Shown piece after piece: positions 12,546 through 24,859 of a stretch of 64,000 bases of DNA. The stretch comes from Amphibalanus amphitrite (lineage: Eukaryota; Arthropoda; Thecostraca; Balanomorpha; Balanidae): NCBI RefSeq assembly GCF_019059575.1, contig NW_024881676.1:684501-748500 (forward strand). The letters are read 5' to 3'. The notes below the pieces were generated by a model. That model did not search any database. It was not told the origin of the DNA and was given only the letters and a program-made list of their open reading frames with translations. Positions within the stretch are counted from its first letter, which is position 1. Each line of letters begins with the position of its first letter. A program made the position numbers and the translations under genes.

Positions 12546-15031
12546 CAGCCCGTCGCCACCGCCCGGCGCCGCTTGTTATTTTCTTCGGCTCGAATTGGTG
12601 GCCGTGTTGTTCATTAAAGCGGCGGCCGGCGGTCGGGGCGCCAGATAATAAGGACCGCCGGGAGCGTTCAGACTCTCCAGCGGCCACGGCGCGGCCGGTC
12701 GGCTCGTGATTTATCGGCCCGATCTGCATCCGCGCCGCGGCGGCCGGCACCGCTGCAGTTCCGCGATCGGAGCTGGGCATGAGCGGGCGCGCCGCGGCGC
12801 CGCCCGGCTCGACAGCCGGCCGCAGACACGCCTCGGACGGCTCCGGCTCTGAAGAGGCTCGCCGGAACGTGCTCGTCAGAAGCGCGCCTGAAGGGCTCCT
12901 CGCCAGGATTGTAATCGGAGTGAAGTGGAGAGCAGGTCGCCGGAGCTGTCTCAAATGGACGACCATGGGTGGCGCGGCCGGGTTCAGCGCAGGCCGCGGG
13001 ACTGGGCTGGCTGGTGGAGAGCGGGGCCTCCAGGACAGGAGATAGCGAAGGCAGTTATAAGGTTTTGTGCATACTAAAAGTAAAAATCAAGACAGAGGGT
13101 ATGTAGATGAAAAGCACAATTCCATTCAACAAAACATGTAGTTGTAGCCGGAACAAGAGTAAACATCCTTTTAAGGTAAAACCGTACCCCATGAATATGA
13201 ACACTACCTACGTGGATCTTAGCAAAATAGTGGACCTTTTTGCCATGCATATAATCTTACCAAACTATGGATACGTTGGCAGAATATGTCAAAGTATTTT
13301 GAAGGAGAAATCACCGTTGGCTGGGAACCAGTGACTCTCAAGATTAGTGACTTTGTGCCGTTCTTCGTGCACTGGACAGAGAGCTAAGCTCTGATGTAAG
13401 ATTGCTAGCGCGAGTGGCTTGCCTTTGTCGAGTTTCGAGAAGGCTTGCAGCGATTTCTCTGGCAGAGCCCATGTCGGTTTCTCCAGTCTGGCGTAGCTCA
13501 GCGGTGTCCGTTCGTACACGCGCCTGTAATCGTGCCACGGCTGCCCGCTGTAGCCGCCCGCCTCAAGGGGATAAGCGCTGCAGTGCAAACGTGAAATAAG
13601 GGGCTTTGCATACAGTATAAGGTCTGAGTACACGAGCCCGGTGTCTGAAGTGGGTTCCGCAGAACGGAGCCGGCGCCGTCGAGCCGAGGCTCTGTCCGCG
13701 TGGCGCCGACCGCTGCCGTTCCAGAAACAGTGCCTGGCCTGGTAGGCTGTGCCGCAACGCGTAAGTGTTCGGCGACACAGCATACCAGCACGGCGAACGG
13801 CGGGCTCTGAAGTCTGAAGCCGGGAAGGAAATGGCGTGTGGAAAAGAAACAAATGACTCGATAGCGATGCGAGTGACGATGTTGGGTGAATAATCAGACT
13901 CTGATTTTGTGGCACACATGATTGGCGCAAGACATGTTCGCAGGCTAGGACGACTGAATAAAAAGCCTGAAATAACATGGTTCTTTCTAGCCCATGAACA
14001 CTTGCTTTGTGCATTGGCACATCCAATGTCGAACCGTGCACCCATATTCACGGTGCTTCCTGGTCTTTGACACCCGTGATGACACTGACGACCAGTGACC
14101 TTTCGTGCGCCTCCCCTCCCTCCCCTGCCCACCTCAGTCTCCGCTGTCAGCCGGCCGATGTGCCGTGAAAGCCAACCTCCGACCCTCCGAGACGGAATTA
14201 GTCCATTCATTATCCTTATCTCCGTCAGCCAGCCTCCTGGCGCACCATATCATATTATCCGCCCTAATGAAATGAAACTTGTAAACAAATTAAATTAGCA
14301 ATAATTCTGCGTCGTGCGGCCCTGATTGGATCGTGGTCCGGCCGGCCGGTCGGGCAGCGCCCGTATTACCGGTCGGCGGTCCGTCGGCCGCCGGCTCAGG
14401 TCGGCCGCTTTATTATCCGTCGTCCTGTCGCAGGAGCTCCGTCATAAAGCACGGGACAATCAGGAAAAATTGGGCACCGCTCGTAATAAACGGCCACCCG
14501 TACGCGGCTGACCGGGTGGCCATAGAGGCGGGGTCCGGGGCGGGGGCGGGGGCGGGGGCGGCCACTGCGGCCGGTAACGTTGTCTGTCTCCGCCGGCGGA
14601 TGGATTGTTTACAGCGGCCATGTGTGCCTGCGAGGCCGGCTCATATGTATGGTAATGGGTGCCGGCCCCTGCTGGCGCCTCCGTCCTGGCGCGGATCCTC
14701 TCTGAGTGCGGCTGCGTCTCACGCACTTACGTGCACCGCTCCTCAGATCCGGGAGGCTGAGAAAGGCCACCCACTGCACTTCTTCAGCTACATGCAAAAC
14801 CCTAATCCTCTCAAGTCATAGAAGTCATGAACAAGTTTATTCGTGGGCGAGATATGTCTCGCCTCACCAGCCTTCAAATCACCCTTCAGATTTCGTGCGA
14901 ACAGAGCTCGCAAAGTTCTCCCACTTCATACATAAAGTCATACACCATGTAAAAGCGCCAGTGATTTGTTTCAGCAGTTCGTGCTCCCCTGAAAGCCGAG
15001 TCAGGCAGTCTTCACGGCGGTGTCGCACGGG

Positions 15032-15077
15032 TGACCTCTGAGTCGTGTGACCTCTGTGACCTCTGCGGCAGAGGTCA
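15032..15077. promoter_or_regulatory. Cluster of nuclear-receptor half-sites
   Basis: Three TGACCTCTG copies start at 15,032, 15,048 and 15,057, followed by an inverted AGGTCA at 15,072-15,077. AGGTCA/TGACCT is the nuclear-receptor half-site. Four in 46 bp, with the last two facing each other, is more than expected by chance. It may equally be a short tandem expansion of TGACCTCTG. Confidence 0.3.
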
Positions 15078-17640
15078 CGCGCCCCGGACAGGGCCGGGGC
15101 CGCGTGACACGAGCGCAATGGATGGGCGGGGGCCGGTGATGGACGCCGATGTCCGAACGGCGCCCTGTCGTCAGGAGCCGTGTCGGGGCGATCTCGGCGC
15201 CCCCAGGGGCCTCTCTGTAGTGGAACGATAGACTAGCGCGTGCCTGACCCAAGATGGATTGTGTACTATTGGAGGCCGGAGTAATCCAGCACACGATGTC
15301 CTAAAAGGGACGTTTCCAAACAGGGTCAATAAGAAACGTGGCACTGGCCAGACCAAAAAAGATATCAGGAAAACACTCCAGCATTGATAGGCGATGTAAG
15401 TGAGTAGCTTTGCAAAGTTATAATCAGACTTCTACTTGAGCTTGGATGGGCACTGGGCTGCGCACCAGCGTTAGCTGACGGCTGAACTCTTCCAGAAAGT
15501 CGGGTGCACCTTAACGCCCTCAGACGTAAATTGCGCTGCTCTCGGGACGGTGCCACCACGCTGCTGTCTCGTGCTGTCCGCGTGGGACGGCGGTCGGCCG
15601 AGCCTCCCTGACCTGTTCCCTTCCATTCCAGAGCGGCTCATACCGGGCGACGGCGCCGCGCTGGGCCGAGCTCAGGTCCACTGGCAGTGAGTCGACTCGG
15701 ACTCGGCTCCGGTCCCAGTCCGGGCCGGTCCGAACTAGTCGCTAGTTGGCACGAGGCGGCCGGCCGCGTCCCTCGCGAGTCGCGCATGAGAGCCGAGTGA
15801 TGAGCCACCCTGTATAGGCCGCATGAGCCGCGCCCGGACCCGCACGACCCTCGCCCGGCCACGGACTCAGTCTGTGCCGCATGGTAGGCGTCGGGCATGC
15901 GACAGCCAGAACGAGTCGCTAACCGGACTCACGGGCCCGAACTCCGAGCAATGGCGCTCGACAATGAGTCGGTAGTCGGACCTCTCTTATCAGCTAAGTT
16001 CAGTAAAAAAAGCAAAAAATTAAGGAATATATTTTGAAAAAAAGGTTTTCTGGGATAGCGTCTGTATAGGAAATACATGGGGATGCTCCAAAACGGACAT
16101 GGTGAAGGAAAAGGCCTGACATATTCATACATAACGCCGATATTTCAGTAGACATATGCCTCCTGTCCTCACAGCGGACTGCGACATTTGGGGCAGCTAT
16201 TTCCAGACCTCGCCGACTGCTGGACCGGGCTCTTACAGAGGAGGAGCGTGCTTTGACAACTTGTGCACGGCGCACCCTTGACGCCCTGAGGGTCCTCGAC
16301 CGCACAACAGCGTCAAGCCACAAAGGCACACGCCGAGGTTTTTTAGAAATTCGTCGCCTTTGTCGTTGACGGCAATGCGGGCGCCGGACGCGCCGGCGGG
16401 CGGTGGAGGGTGGCGGCGGCGGAGGGCGGAGGGCGGTGGTAGCGGAAGGCGACGGCGCCCCGCCCGTCTGAGCACGAGGCAGGTAGCGCCGGCACCGCCG
16501 TCGCGACCGGCGCCCCACCAGTCGGGTGATTTTATCAGTGACATGCGGGGAAATGAAGCTCCACGGGAGCGTCAGCGTCACGCTCACCGGCTATCGATTC
16601 GATCCCCGCCGCCGCCACCCGCACTGATTGATTATAATGAAAAGATGACGACCGTGAGCTATCTCTCGGACGAATTTCACCACCGCCGCGGCCGGGCGGA
16701 GAAGTTCGAGGGCAGCTCGGAAGTCAGAGATCACCCCAGGTAAATCCGGACCCGGCTGTCGGAGAGCACATCTCTGCGCGTCTCCGTCCGTGTCGCCGTG
16801 ACGCTCGGCGGCGAGTGAATTACGCTGATTGGATGACGGCTCCGGCGGCGGCATTTCCCGGCTGTCGCCGGCCGTCAGGTCCCGACACGTGTCGGACGGC
16901 GCCGATGAGGGATTAGGAGCCGCGGCGGCTCACACCGAGTCGCTCATAGGCGTCAGATAATGTCGCCGCCGACGGCACAGTCGCACCCACAGTGGCCGGA
17001 CCGGATCTCTGCACCGGTGGTTTGAGGCGATCCAACGTTAATCGCTCCCCAAGACTGGTCAGATTTGATCACAAGTCAAGCACACTTGATTAATTACATT
17101 GTTTCCTTATTTTGAAGGAAATCATGGAAAAGACGGACTCAAGCTTTACCTGTGTTTACAATTTAATACGCATTACATGCTTTTCTCAGCCACACATTAT
17201 GAAGTATGTTTACATTCATTACTTCGGCAGCACCCACAAAACAAGCCCCGTTTCCTCACATTCACCTTTCACCCTCCCCCGTCTCTGCATCCCCTTTCCT
17301 GGCGGCAACTGCCCCGGGCCCGCAGCCACCGCCCTCGCGGCAGCGCCCGGAGAGAGCAAAGTAAAAGGCATTTCTTGTCGGCCGGCGAATGGTGGTGTAA
17401 CATGAAAGTACTGGCGCGCGGCCGAGGGCGCTGTGAGAAAAAAGCCACCTGGCGCCGCCGGTAATAGACAGTCTCCCCGCGGCGGCTCGGCGGGGCAGCG
17501 CGGCCCGCCCTCGGCACAGCGGGGACAAATGAGCACATACACACGACAGGCCGCTGTCTGTGCCGCCCTCCGTCCGCAGCAGGCCGCCAGCCGGTGGCCG
17601 CCGCGGGGCACCGTCGCAGCAACGCAGCCCGCCCCGCGGC

Positions 17641-17720
17641 GCTCTGGGGTGGGGCTGGGGCTGGAGTTGGGCTGGGGCTGGGCTGGGGTCGGGCTGGGCT
17701 GGGCTGGGCTGGGCTGAGCT
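17641..17720. repeat. GGGCT minisatellite
   Basis: A run of GGGCT/GGGGCT pentamer-hexamer units, strongly G-rich on the + strand and so able to form G-quadruplexes. Looser copies extend to about 17,900. Confidence 0.7.
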
Positions 17721-19600
17721 AGGCGGGGCCTGGGTTGGCGAAGGGCGCCGGGTTGGGCTAGTCTAGTGGACTAGTTAGGTGACTAAGGTGGCGCAGGTGC
17801 TGAAACTGGGCTGAGCTGACGAAGGGTGGGGCTAGCTAGTGCGGCGCAAGGCTGGGTTGCGGCTGGCACCTGACTGAACTAACGCTGGGTTGGCCTGTCT
17901 GTGACGATTTAGGGTAGGCCGGAGTGAAGCTGGAGTCATAGTGACGAGGTGATTTGAACTCAATGCCAGTAATCCGGTGCGCTGGGCATTGGGATCTGCG
18001 GTGGGAGGTGGATCAGGACTGGGCGCAGCTTTGCCGGACGTTCTGTAAGGGTTGGACGGGCTCTGGTGAGGGTAGGGGAGGGGCGTGGGCCGTCGGTCTC
18101 CCGTGACCTTTCATGGGGTCGCAGTTAAGACTGATGCTATGCAAACGAGGCAGATGTATGGCCTGCGACAGAATGGCCCGCCTGTCTCTGAATGGCGACG
18201 GGCTGATGGTTTACTGTGACCATGGCGTTCAATCTCTCTGATTTCTTCAGAACAGTGTAATAACAGGGTGATTACATGCATTTGATGGAAAAAGGGCATT
18301 AGTGACACCCACTACAACTCTATTCCATTGCGCTGTTTGCTTTCAACTTTCTGTTGTAGGTTTTTCCATTATTTTTTCTGCCCAAACTACTGGTCAGTAA
18401 TTTACCCCAGTGCCACCAAAACAGGTTGTGGGCCTCACTTTGAACTCGTACTGGACTTGAACCACTGACCAGTCCGCTGCCACGGAGTGAGTCCGGCCGA
18501 GGTCCGCCCACCGTGCCGGGGCAGAGTCAACATTGGCTCCGGCGCGGGCCGTTATCACATTTCGCCGAGCAATTTGCCGGCCGCGGGCGGCGCTCTCTCG
18601 CCGCCACTCTGTTGAATGTCTATACAAAATTCAGCGGTAATTGTGGCACGGGCGTGCACAGAGCCGCCGCATGATTCGGCCGCCGGCGATGGCTTCACGC
18701 GAGACGGTCACGCGCGCGGCCGGCTGATTGAAAGGTGCACCGGCGGCGGAGCGGCGGCCGATCGCACCTCGCGCGCTGCCTCTTATCATTACCACTGGCG
18801 GTCGCACGAGTCGAGCGGAGCGCTCATTGATTTCGGAGCCGGTGCCAGCAAAACAGGGCGAAGTCAAAGTCGCAGAACTGCGGGGGAAGTGATAGCGGAA
18901 CCGAGCGGAGCAGTTGGAAGGCAGTGCCAAAATTTTTGCAAAGATCCATTTGCCAGTTCAAACCGGATAATCATGGCTGATTTAACAATACAAAGATAAA
19001 GCAATCAAGTTCTTTATATTTCCTTGCGTATGATCTGAAAGCCACTGTTATAGAAAAACTAGAGCCATACGCTACACTTTCAATAGCCAATCATCGTTCA
19101 GTGAAACTACGCTGATTGCTGGAGACTGCATCAATGCATCTGTTTCAGCTATAGGTCCTATTCTGCACGGTTATACCTCACTGTCCCCTGTCACCTCCAT
19201 CCTACACCGACCTAATGACGCCACACAGGGGACATACCGTGATCGGTGCATTACGCCCAGACACCCCAGGCTATAACGTGTAACGGCCACATCAGGACAG
19301 CCACCAGCAGCGGCGGTACAAGTCCTAACCCCACCGCATACCAAACGGGAACACAGACTGATGGACTTTGCACACATGGATAGGGCAGCTTAGTTCATGT
19401 TGGGACTGTATGGAGCAATGGCACCAGGGCTTTTCGATCAAATGCACGTGAATCAAAAGTATTGGTGAACATTTATATCGCGATGAAAATACAAAAAAAA
19501 AAAACGAGTAACTGGCAAACAAAAATTAGTGAGAAGCTACAATATCAGCAGCCTCCCTGCGCTATGCTGCCGGACGCGTGCACGGTTTATTTTTGACGGG

Positions 19601-19638
19601 CTCTCACCGGTCCTCCTAGAAACAGGACCGGTGGAGAG
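19601..19638. other. Inverted repeat (hairpin)
   Basis: CTCTCACCGGTCCT at 19,601-19,614 pairs with 19,624-19,638 through all 14 bases with one bulged G, leaving a 9-base loop. The stem is too short for a typical microRNA precursor. Confidence 0.35.
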
Positions 19639-22600
19639 AGGGGAGAGGGGAGAGAGGGGCACACCTGGCCGCCGCGAGACCGGGCCGCGCCGCTGTTTAT
19701 GCCCCGACTATGAATAGCTGGATAGTCGCCACTGCAAGGCCGAGAGTGTCGAGGAGCCGCAGCTGGGCGACGAACTGGGTCAGGGGAGATACTCTGGGGC
19801 ATGGGGAGGGGCGAGGGGTGTGAATGGGATGTCCGAAGGAGAAAAGCAGTCGGTCGCAGGGATCTATCAGTACTTTTGTATCGCAATCGTAACAAATTTT
19901 CCGTTACAATACCTCTGAAGGTGGATAAAATTATAGCATTTCGGTGTGCGATAATGTATATTTCGGTGTGCGCAGTGAATGGTGGGGTGCTAAACATAGA
20001 CCAATGTCGTTAAGTTGGCGAATGAAAGGAGCATGTAAGGTTTATGTACATATAGATATAGGACATAGGCATCTAGAATTCCTAAAAAAGAACAGCGCAT
20101 GGAGTGGGTGTATTTATAGTAATTAATTTACCCAACACTAATTTAGTGGAGGAATCAACACTAAACGTAAGGGAAACGATAAGTGTGTGGGTAACATCAA
20201 ACGTGTTGAATATCATAAAGCATCAGTCACAAACGGGTAGCTATGATAAAGTTACAGAGAAAACAGCGAAGCAGGTAGGTATAACATTACACGAGACCAG
20301 ACAAACGTCAAGTCGTTGGCAGAGGTAAGCAAATACATATGTCGCAGAGACAGCGTAGGTTCGCGACTAAAAGCAGCCCGCTGTGCACTCTTGACAGTGT
20401 GGGGGAGTACAGTCCACCGCTGAAACGAGCAGACAACGTCGTAACTAGAGAAAGCTGGGAAGTGCACGACCGGTGCCGATAAAAATAAATGGGCCTATTT
20501 GCCTGCTTGGGTCTGGTCGTTCTGCCAGTAAAGAATGGAACGGGGTCATTGCGGTACAGAGCCATCTCACGCCGCTTCCCGCAGGCATCCTGAAGCTGGG
20601 GAAGAGGAAAGCTCGATAAAAGTTACGAATAAACGAATAAACATTAACTTCCCTTCAAGCTTTTTTGCCGTTTTAAGTCGAGCTTCGTTTCTGAACCAGA
20701 ACAGCATGTACCTACCTAAATGTGTGAAGTCGAACATTACCGGTTATAAGGTACATACGTTACGTGATCTTTGTCAAGTTACACAAAACGTTATCAACTC
20801 CTCGTTGTTTTGGAGGCAGACATTGTGAAAAACTGACACCTCTTTATCGTCGGCCCGCTGGGGAGTTGAACGCCCTCGGCAGCCGGCGGCGATTCATGCA
20901 GTATTTACGCTGTGAGCCGGCCGGCCCCAGCTGGCCGCGCGGATAATACCGTCTTTGTACGTTTGGACCGGCACGCAGACTCAACCGGACCGCACTGCGC
21001 TGATGGATAGGGGGAGACAGCAGGGGAGGGGAGGGGCGCGGTACCCTCAGCTGACACCGGACAGCTCAACTACAGTCGCGACAAACCGCCGTGACCAGGG
21101 CGTCAATCAAAAGTTCGCGATTAGGTGCTGTGTTTTTACGCACTCACCAGCAACAAAAGCCCCTTTTTGTGCAATAGTTTTCAGTAAATGGGGCAGCAAA
21201 CTGGGGCATATTAGGTTATACCGAAAGTTGCGCTATATTTGACCACAAAAAGCGTTTTTTACGCGGTCGGTCGCGCAAACCGCTCGACCACCAGGTTCCA
21301 CTCGCTGACATTTCCATCAGCACCTCCCTCCGGCAGCGCGGTGACCCAACACCGTCCCACCCGGACACCCCGCACCCCTGGCGAAATGTCACTGAGGGGC
21401 CGGCGGCACCGGGGCGACGTCCCCTCCCCTGCCCTCCCCGGCGGGCGCCCGGCCAGTCGCCGAGCCGGGGACGGGGACGGAGGGGGAGGGGAGACAGCGG
21501 CGACGCGACGCCTGTCGTTCGTCCGCCGTACCGGGGAACGGGCGACGACCCCAGCGAGGGGTTTCGTCACAGGGACAATGCCGCGCCCCGACCGCGTGAC
21601 GACTGGGGAACCTTGCTGTGGGTTAGAGCACATGTGTGGTGCAGAGCACAGCACACCGACTACAGGTGTTAAAGGCGATGTTATCTCGTCTCTCAGCGAC
21701 TTGTTAAATAGGTCTGTGTCGGGCCGTGACCTGTCAAACGGAACTGTGACAGACTGGGACGCCTCACGCTGGTTTGGGTCACGTGACTGTCATGGTGTGG
21801 CAGCCACGTGTCGCGGTCCATGTCATGTGACCATGCCATGGCGCCTCGTTACACGGTGCTCAGCCAAAGCCAACCTCGCCTCGTCTTATGTGAGCCACAC
21901 ATCAGCGGGTCGGTTACCTGACTGGCAATGAGAAACACAATAATGAGTGAAATACACCAAGTGAAAAGGCAATAGTCGTCGAGAGGAAAGAAGAGTAGGA
22001 ATCAATATAGAAAAGATATAGAGGATCGAGATTGAGCCAAAGCTGAATCAGGCGTTCGGTGTTATCAAAATGAAAGGCACGTAACCACAGGTTTTCTGAT
22101 GCTTCCGTAATGTGCTGTGGCGTGCAGCGCTCATTTACAGGTTAAATGAACAGGACGTCTGTACTATGCCGTTCCGTAACAGTCATTACCGTGACACAAA
22201 CAGGCTGAGTGAGCTCTCCCGTCCCTCGGTAGACCCGGCGGAGGAGGCCGCGATGTTTCACGACGTTTCGTTAATCACCCCTGTCAGGTGGCCGATGTTT
22301 GGAACGATTTGACAGATGCTTAACGTCGGATCCCCGGGGCCGAGACTCGTTTCCAATCGAGCTGCCAGCCGCCCGTGTCGCAACCACGGAAAACACGTCA
22401 ATAAACGGTCCTGCTCGCCGCAGGCACGCGATGCAATTTGTACCGCTGTCCATCATGTGGTCGAGTGCCGGTGATTCATTGTCGGGTATGGTTCAAGCCC
22501 TTCCTACCCGCAGCACATGTGTGTCGTGACACAAGCTCCACATGTTTCGTGCACACCCTCAGTCGCGTCACTCCATCTCCCGTGTCGCCCGTTAAATGTC

Positions 22601-22684
22601 CGCCGATTGTCGCCTGGTTGTCTGAGCTCATATCCCCGGGGATTCACCGTCCGCTCGCCTCTGACCGAGTGTCGTCTGTTTCAG

Positions 22685-22794
22685 CGTGCAAAAGGAAAGA
22701 GGAGCAGCCGGCCGCCGAGCAGCCGCCTGCGCCCAAGAAGCCGCGCCTCGTGTTTACCGACCTACAGCGGCGAACACTGCAGGCTATTTTTAAG
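22685..22794 (+). CDS. onecut exon: linker and first half of homeodomain
   Basis: The exon encodes a basic linker (CKRKEEQP...) and the N-terminal part of a ONECUT-class homeodomain (KKPRLVFTDLQRRTLQAIFK). This is the expected junction just after a CUT domain. The acceptor is TGTTTCAG at 22,684 and the donor is AAG|GTGAGC at 22,794. The exon is 110 bases, starts with two bases completing a codon and ends in phase 0, so it joins the next exon in frame. ONECUT proteins are nuclear transcription factors acting in neural, retinal and endodermal development. The CUT domain and N-terminus are not in the window, so the gene is partial here. Confidence 0.93.
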
Positions 22795-24592
22795 GTGAGC
22801 CACGGCCCCAAACACACCTAATGACCCAGCTGTCTCCGCCTTTCCGCAATGCTGGGATATAGGTCTCTTTCAGTTATTTTATGTAGGGATTATGCTCGGT
22901 AAAGCCAGGAAAGAGAGAAAATATCGAAACTCAAAATCTCTCAGGAGCCCTCAGCGTCGTTCCTTTTTAACAAAAGCGCATTCTTCTTCGGTTTTCTGCG
23001 CTGGGGAAATTCATCTTTTGTCTGCTTAGCTTCAAAATTGGATAGCTTCGAATTTCAAATTATGAAAAACAACGATTTCTCTAAATACGCTCAAAGCCTA
23101 GCACTCGCCTCTTTATCTTCAGCGCTCTGTTCTAATCGCACCCGTCCCTGATCCCTCTACCCATTTACGAGGAGCAGTGACACTATCGGTGCAGTTCACT
23201 GCTTCCCCGATAGGTGACAGCACCGCCTGAAACGCCTTTCAGCCGACGCATGACTGAGGTACTGTACCGAGGCCGTTCGCCAGAGCCAGAGTCGGCACTC
23301 GGCAGATGGGGACAGAACTGATATAGGTAATAGGTATGCTCCGAAAATGGGTTTTTATGAGGCAAGGAATTGATCGAAATCTTCCAATCTATAAAAGTTA
23401 AATGGTTAAAAGTTAAATGCCATCTACATCTGGATCTGCCTCTTCGCCCTTTCCGCCGTATGGTGAAGCACAAGCTTTGTAAGCGATGCGGTACAGCATA
23501 GCTTCAGGCGTATGTACTGCTAGCGCCATCTGTCAGCAGATGTAAAAGTGGGGCTTAGAGTCCGGCCGCACAAAGACAGCAGCGTTGACGATCGGGGTTT
23601 TAGGGCGCTAAAAGCGTTGGATGCGCCTGCGTTTTACGACACAGTCTTTGTTTTCGCTCGGCGGTTACATGCGTGCCTGCAGTTGATGGCATTTGGGGGT
23701 GATCATCGTTGTGGCATTGCCGCTGGCTGAACTGAACACTCGCTGGCGGCTCGGGTAATGGCAGAATTTAATTAGCAATCTGCCATGATCCAGCCATTGT
23801 AGCAATCGCAGGCGACTCAGAAATAGAACAGAGGTCATGGCACTGTCAGACAACGGGGCTACGATTGCGAATCAAGGCCAAATGGCGGAGGAAACCACCA
23901 CTCAGTGCGGTTTATGCATCTCGGGCTAAGTGTAATATCCAAAACGATTGATGCCATGGCGCATGGAGCGGTCCTGTTAGCAGATGCGACTCGACTGAAA
24001 TCAGTCCGATGATAATGATCCCTAAAAAAGAGCTCCATATTCGCGATCAACAATATCTGTTGTGATGTGTTGTGTGTTGAATGTGATGGTGTGGTCGAAG
24101 AAATGCCCATGTTCAAAGAACGATCACAAGCAGGGGTGGAGCTTCCTATTCACTTGGTGGGGCGCCTGCCCCACCAACTTGCCATTTTTCCCCACCAATA
24201 AGCGTTTTGCCCCACCAACTTAAGCCGATTTGCAGGACTTTACTGCTTAGCAAACCTATGTTTTTCGCATTGAGGAGCTTTGAAATGTCTGTGTAATGCA
24301 AAATATTATCTCTGTAATGAAAAGAATTGATTCATTGTTGAATTTTATCCAACTTAACAATCGGACATTGTAGGTTTGACAACTTTTTGCCCCACCAACT
24401 TTCCTGGAAAAGCTCCACCCATGATCACAAGTACTTCCTTCTCAAACAAGAGACCAACCTTTTATTTGAAATAATGCCGAATTACTTTTACATTAATCTG
24501 CATACAAATAACTAAATACACAAAAGTACACCACCATTCTTGATGTCGGTTCTTCTCTGTTCTGACCATATGCGTTTCTTTTCGCCCCGCAG
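22795..24592 (+). other. Homeodomain-splitting intron of onecut
   Basis: A 1,798-base intron with GTGAGC donor and CCCCGCAG acceptor interrupts the homeodomain between IFK and ETK. It is AT-richer than the exons and contains one clear mobile element at 24,131-24,423. Nothing else in it is recognisable. Confidence 0.85.
24131..24423. mobile_element. hAT-type MITE, 293 bp
   Basis: Terminal inverted repeats CAGGGGTGGAGCTT (left) and CATGGGTGGAGCTT (right end, reverse complement) are flanked by a perfect 8-bp direct repeat ATCACAAG at 24,123-24,130 and 24,424-24,431. An 8-bp duplication with CAGGGG-type ends is diagnostic of the hAT superfamily. The inside carries four copies of a TTGCCCCACCAACTT-like subterminal motif (about 24,167, 24,184, 24,205, 24,388), which may be transposase-binding repeats. 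It has no coding capacity and is therefore non-autonomous. The perfect duplication suggests a fairly recent insertion. Confidence 0.88.
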
Positions 24593-24859
24593 GAGACGAA
24601 GCGTCCCTCGAAGGAGATGCAGGTGACGATCGCGCGCCAGCTCGGCCTCGAGCCCACCACCGTGGGAAACTTCTTCATGAACGCGCGCCGCCGATCGCAG
24701 GACAAGTGGAAGGAAGATGATAAGCCGGGCGGCGGCGGAGGCGGCGGCGGTGGCGGCGGCGGCGGCGGCGGCGGCCTGCTCCAGAACCAGGTGCTGACCA
24801 CAGCCGTCAGCACGGCGCCCCTGCAGCACGCGCTCGACTCCCTGACGGGCGACTTGTGA
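24593..24859 (+). CDS. onecut terminal exon: second half of homeodomain, poly-Gly tail
   Basis: After CCCCGCAG the exon continues the homeodomain with ETKRPSKEMQVTIARQLGLE and the recognition helix TTVGNFFMNARRRSQDKW. Phe48 and Met50 (NFFMNARRR in place of WFQNRR) are the hallmark of ONECUT homeodomains. A run of about 16 glycines follows, then a short tail rich in Leu, Thr and Ala, and a TGA stop at 24,857. The exon is 88 codons long and in frame with the exon at 22,685. The glycine tract is written mainly with GGC codons, so length variation is likely. Identification as ONECUT is secure; which paralogue is not determined. Confidence 0.95.
   Translation, partial: ETKRPSKEMQVTIARQLGLEPTTVGNFFMNARRRSQDKWKEDDKPGGGGGGGGGGGGGGGGLLQNQVLTTAVSTAPLQHALDSLTGDL

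Larger units (their letters stand above)
1..22684 (+). other. Probable large onecut intron, no convincing exon
   Basis: No exon with a recognisable domain was found on either strand. The first onecut exon seen begins at 22,685 in a phase needing one base from an upstream exon, and ONECUT proteins have a CUT domain just before the homeodomain. No CUT-domain-like translation is visible here, so that exon should lie left of the window and this stretch would be intron (inference). GC-rich, CpG-rich blocks (about 600-2,170, 7,020-7,500, 8,650-9,480, 9,800-10,650, 12,360-13,050, 16,380-17,000, 18,480-18,900, 21,300-21,650) alternate with AT-rich stretches (2,300-2,650, 3,840-4,560, 7,800-8,150, 11,000-12,150, 18,930-20,330). 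Long open frames in the GC-rich blocks look composition-driven. Sub-features are listed separately; the rest shows nothing I can name. Confidence 0.5.

Noticed and set aside
12346-12966. 206-codon minus-strand frame
   Set aside because: GC-rich, overlaps an imperfect DNA duplication, and shows no domain or splice context.
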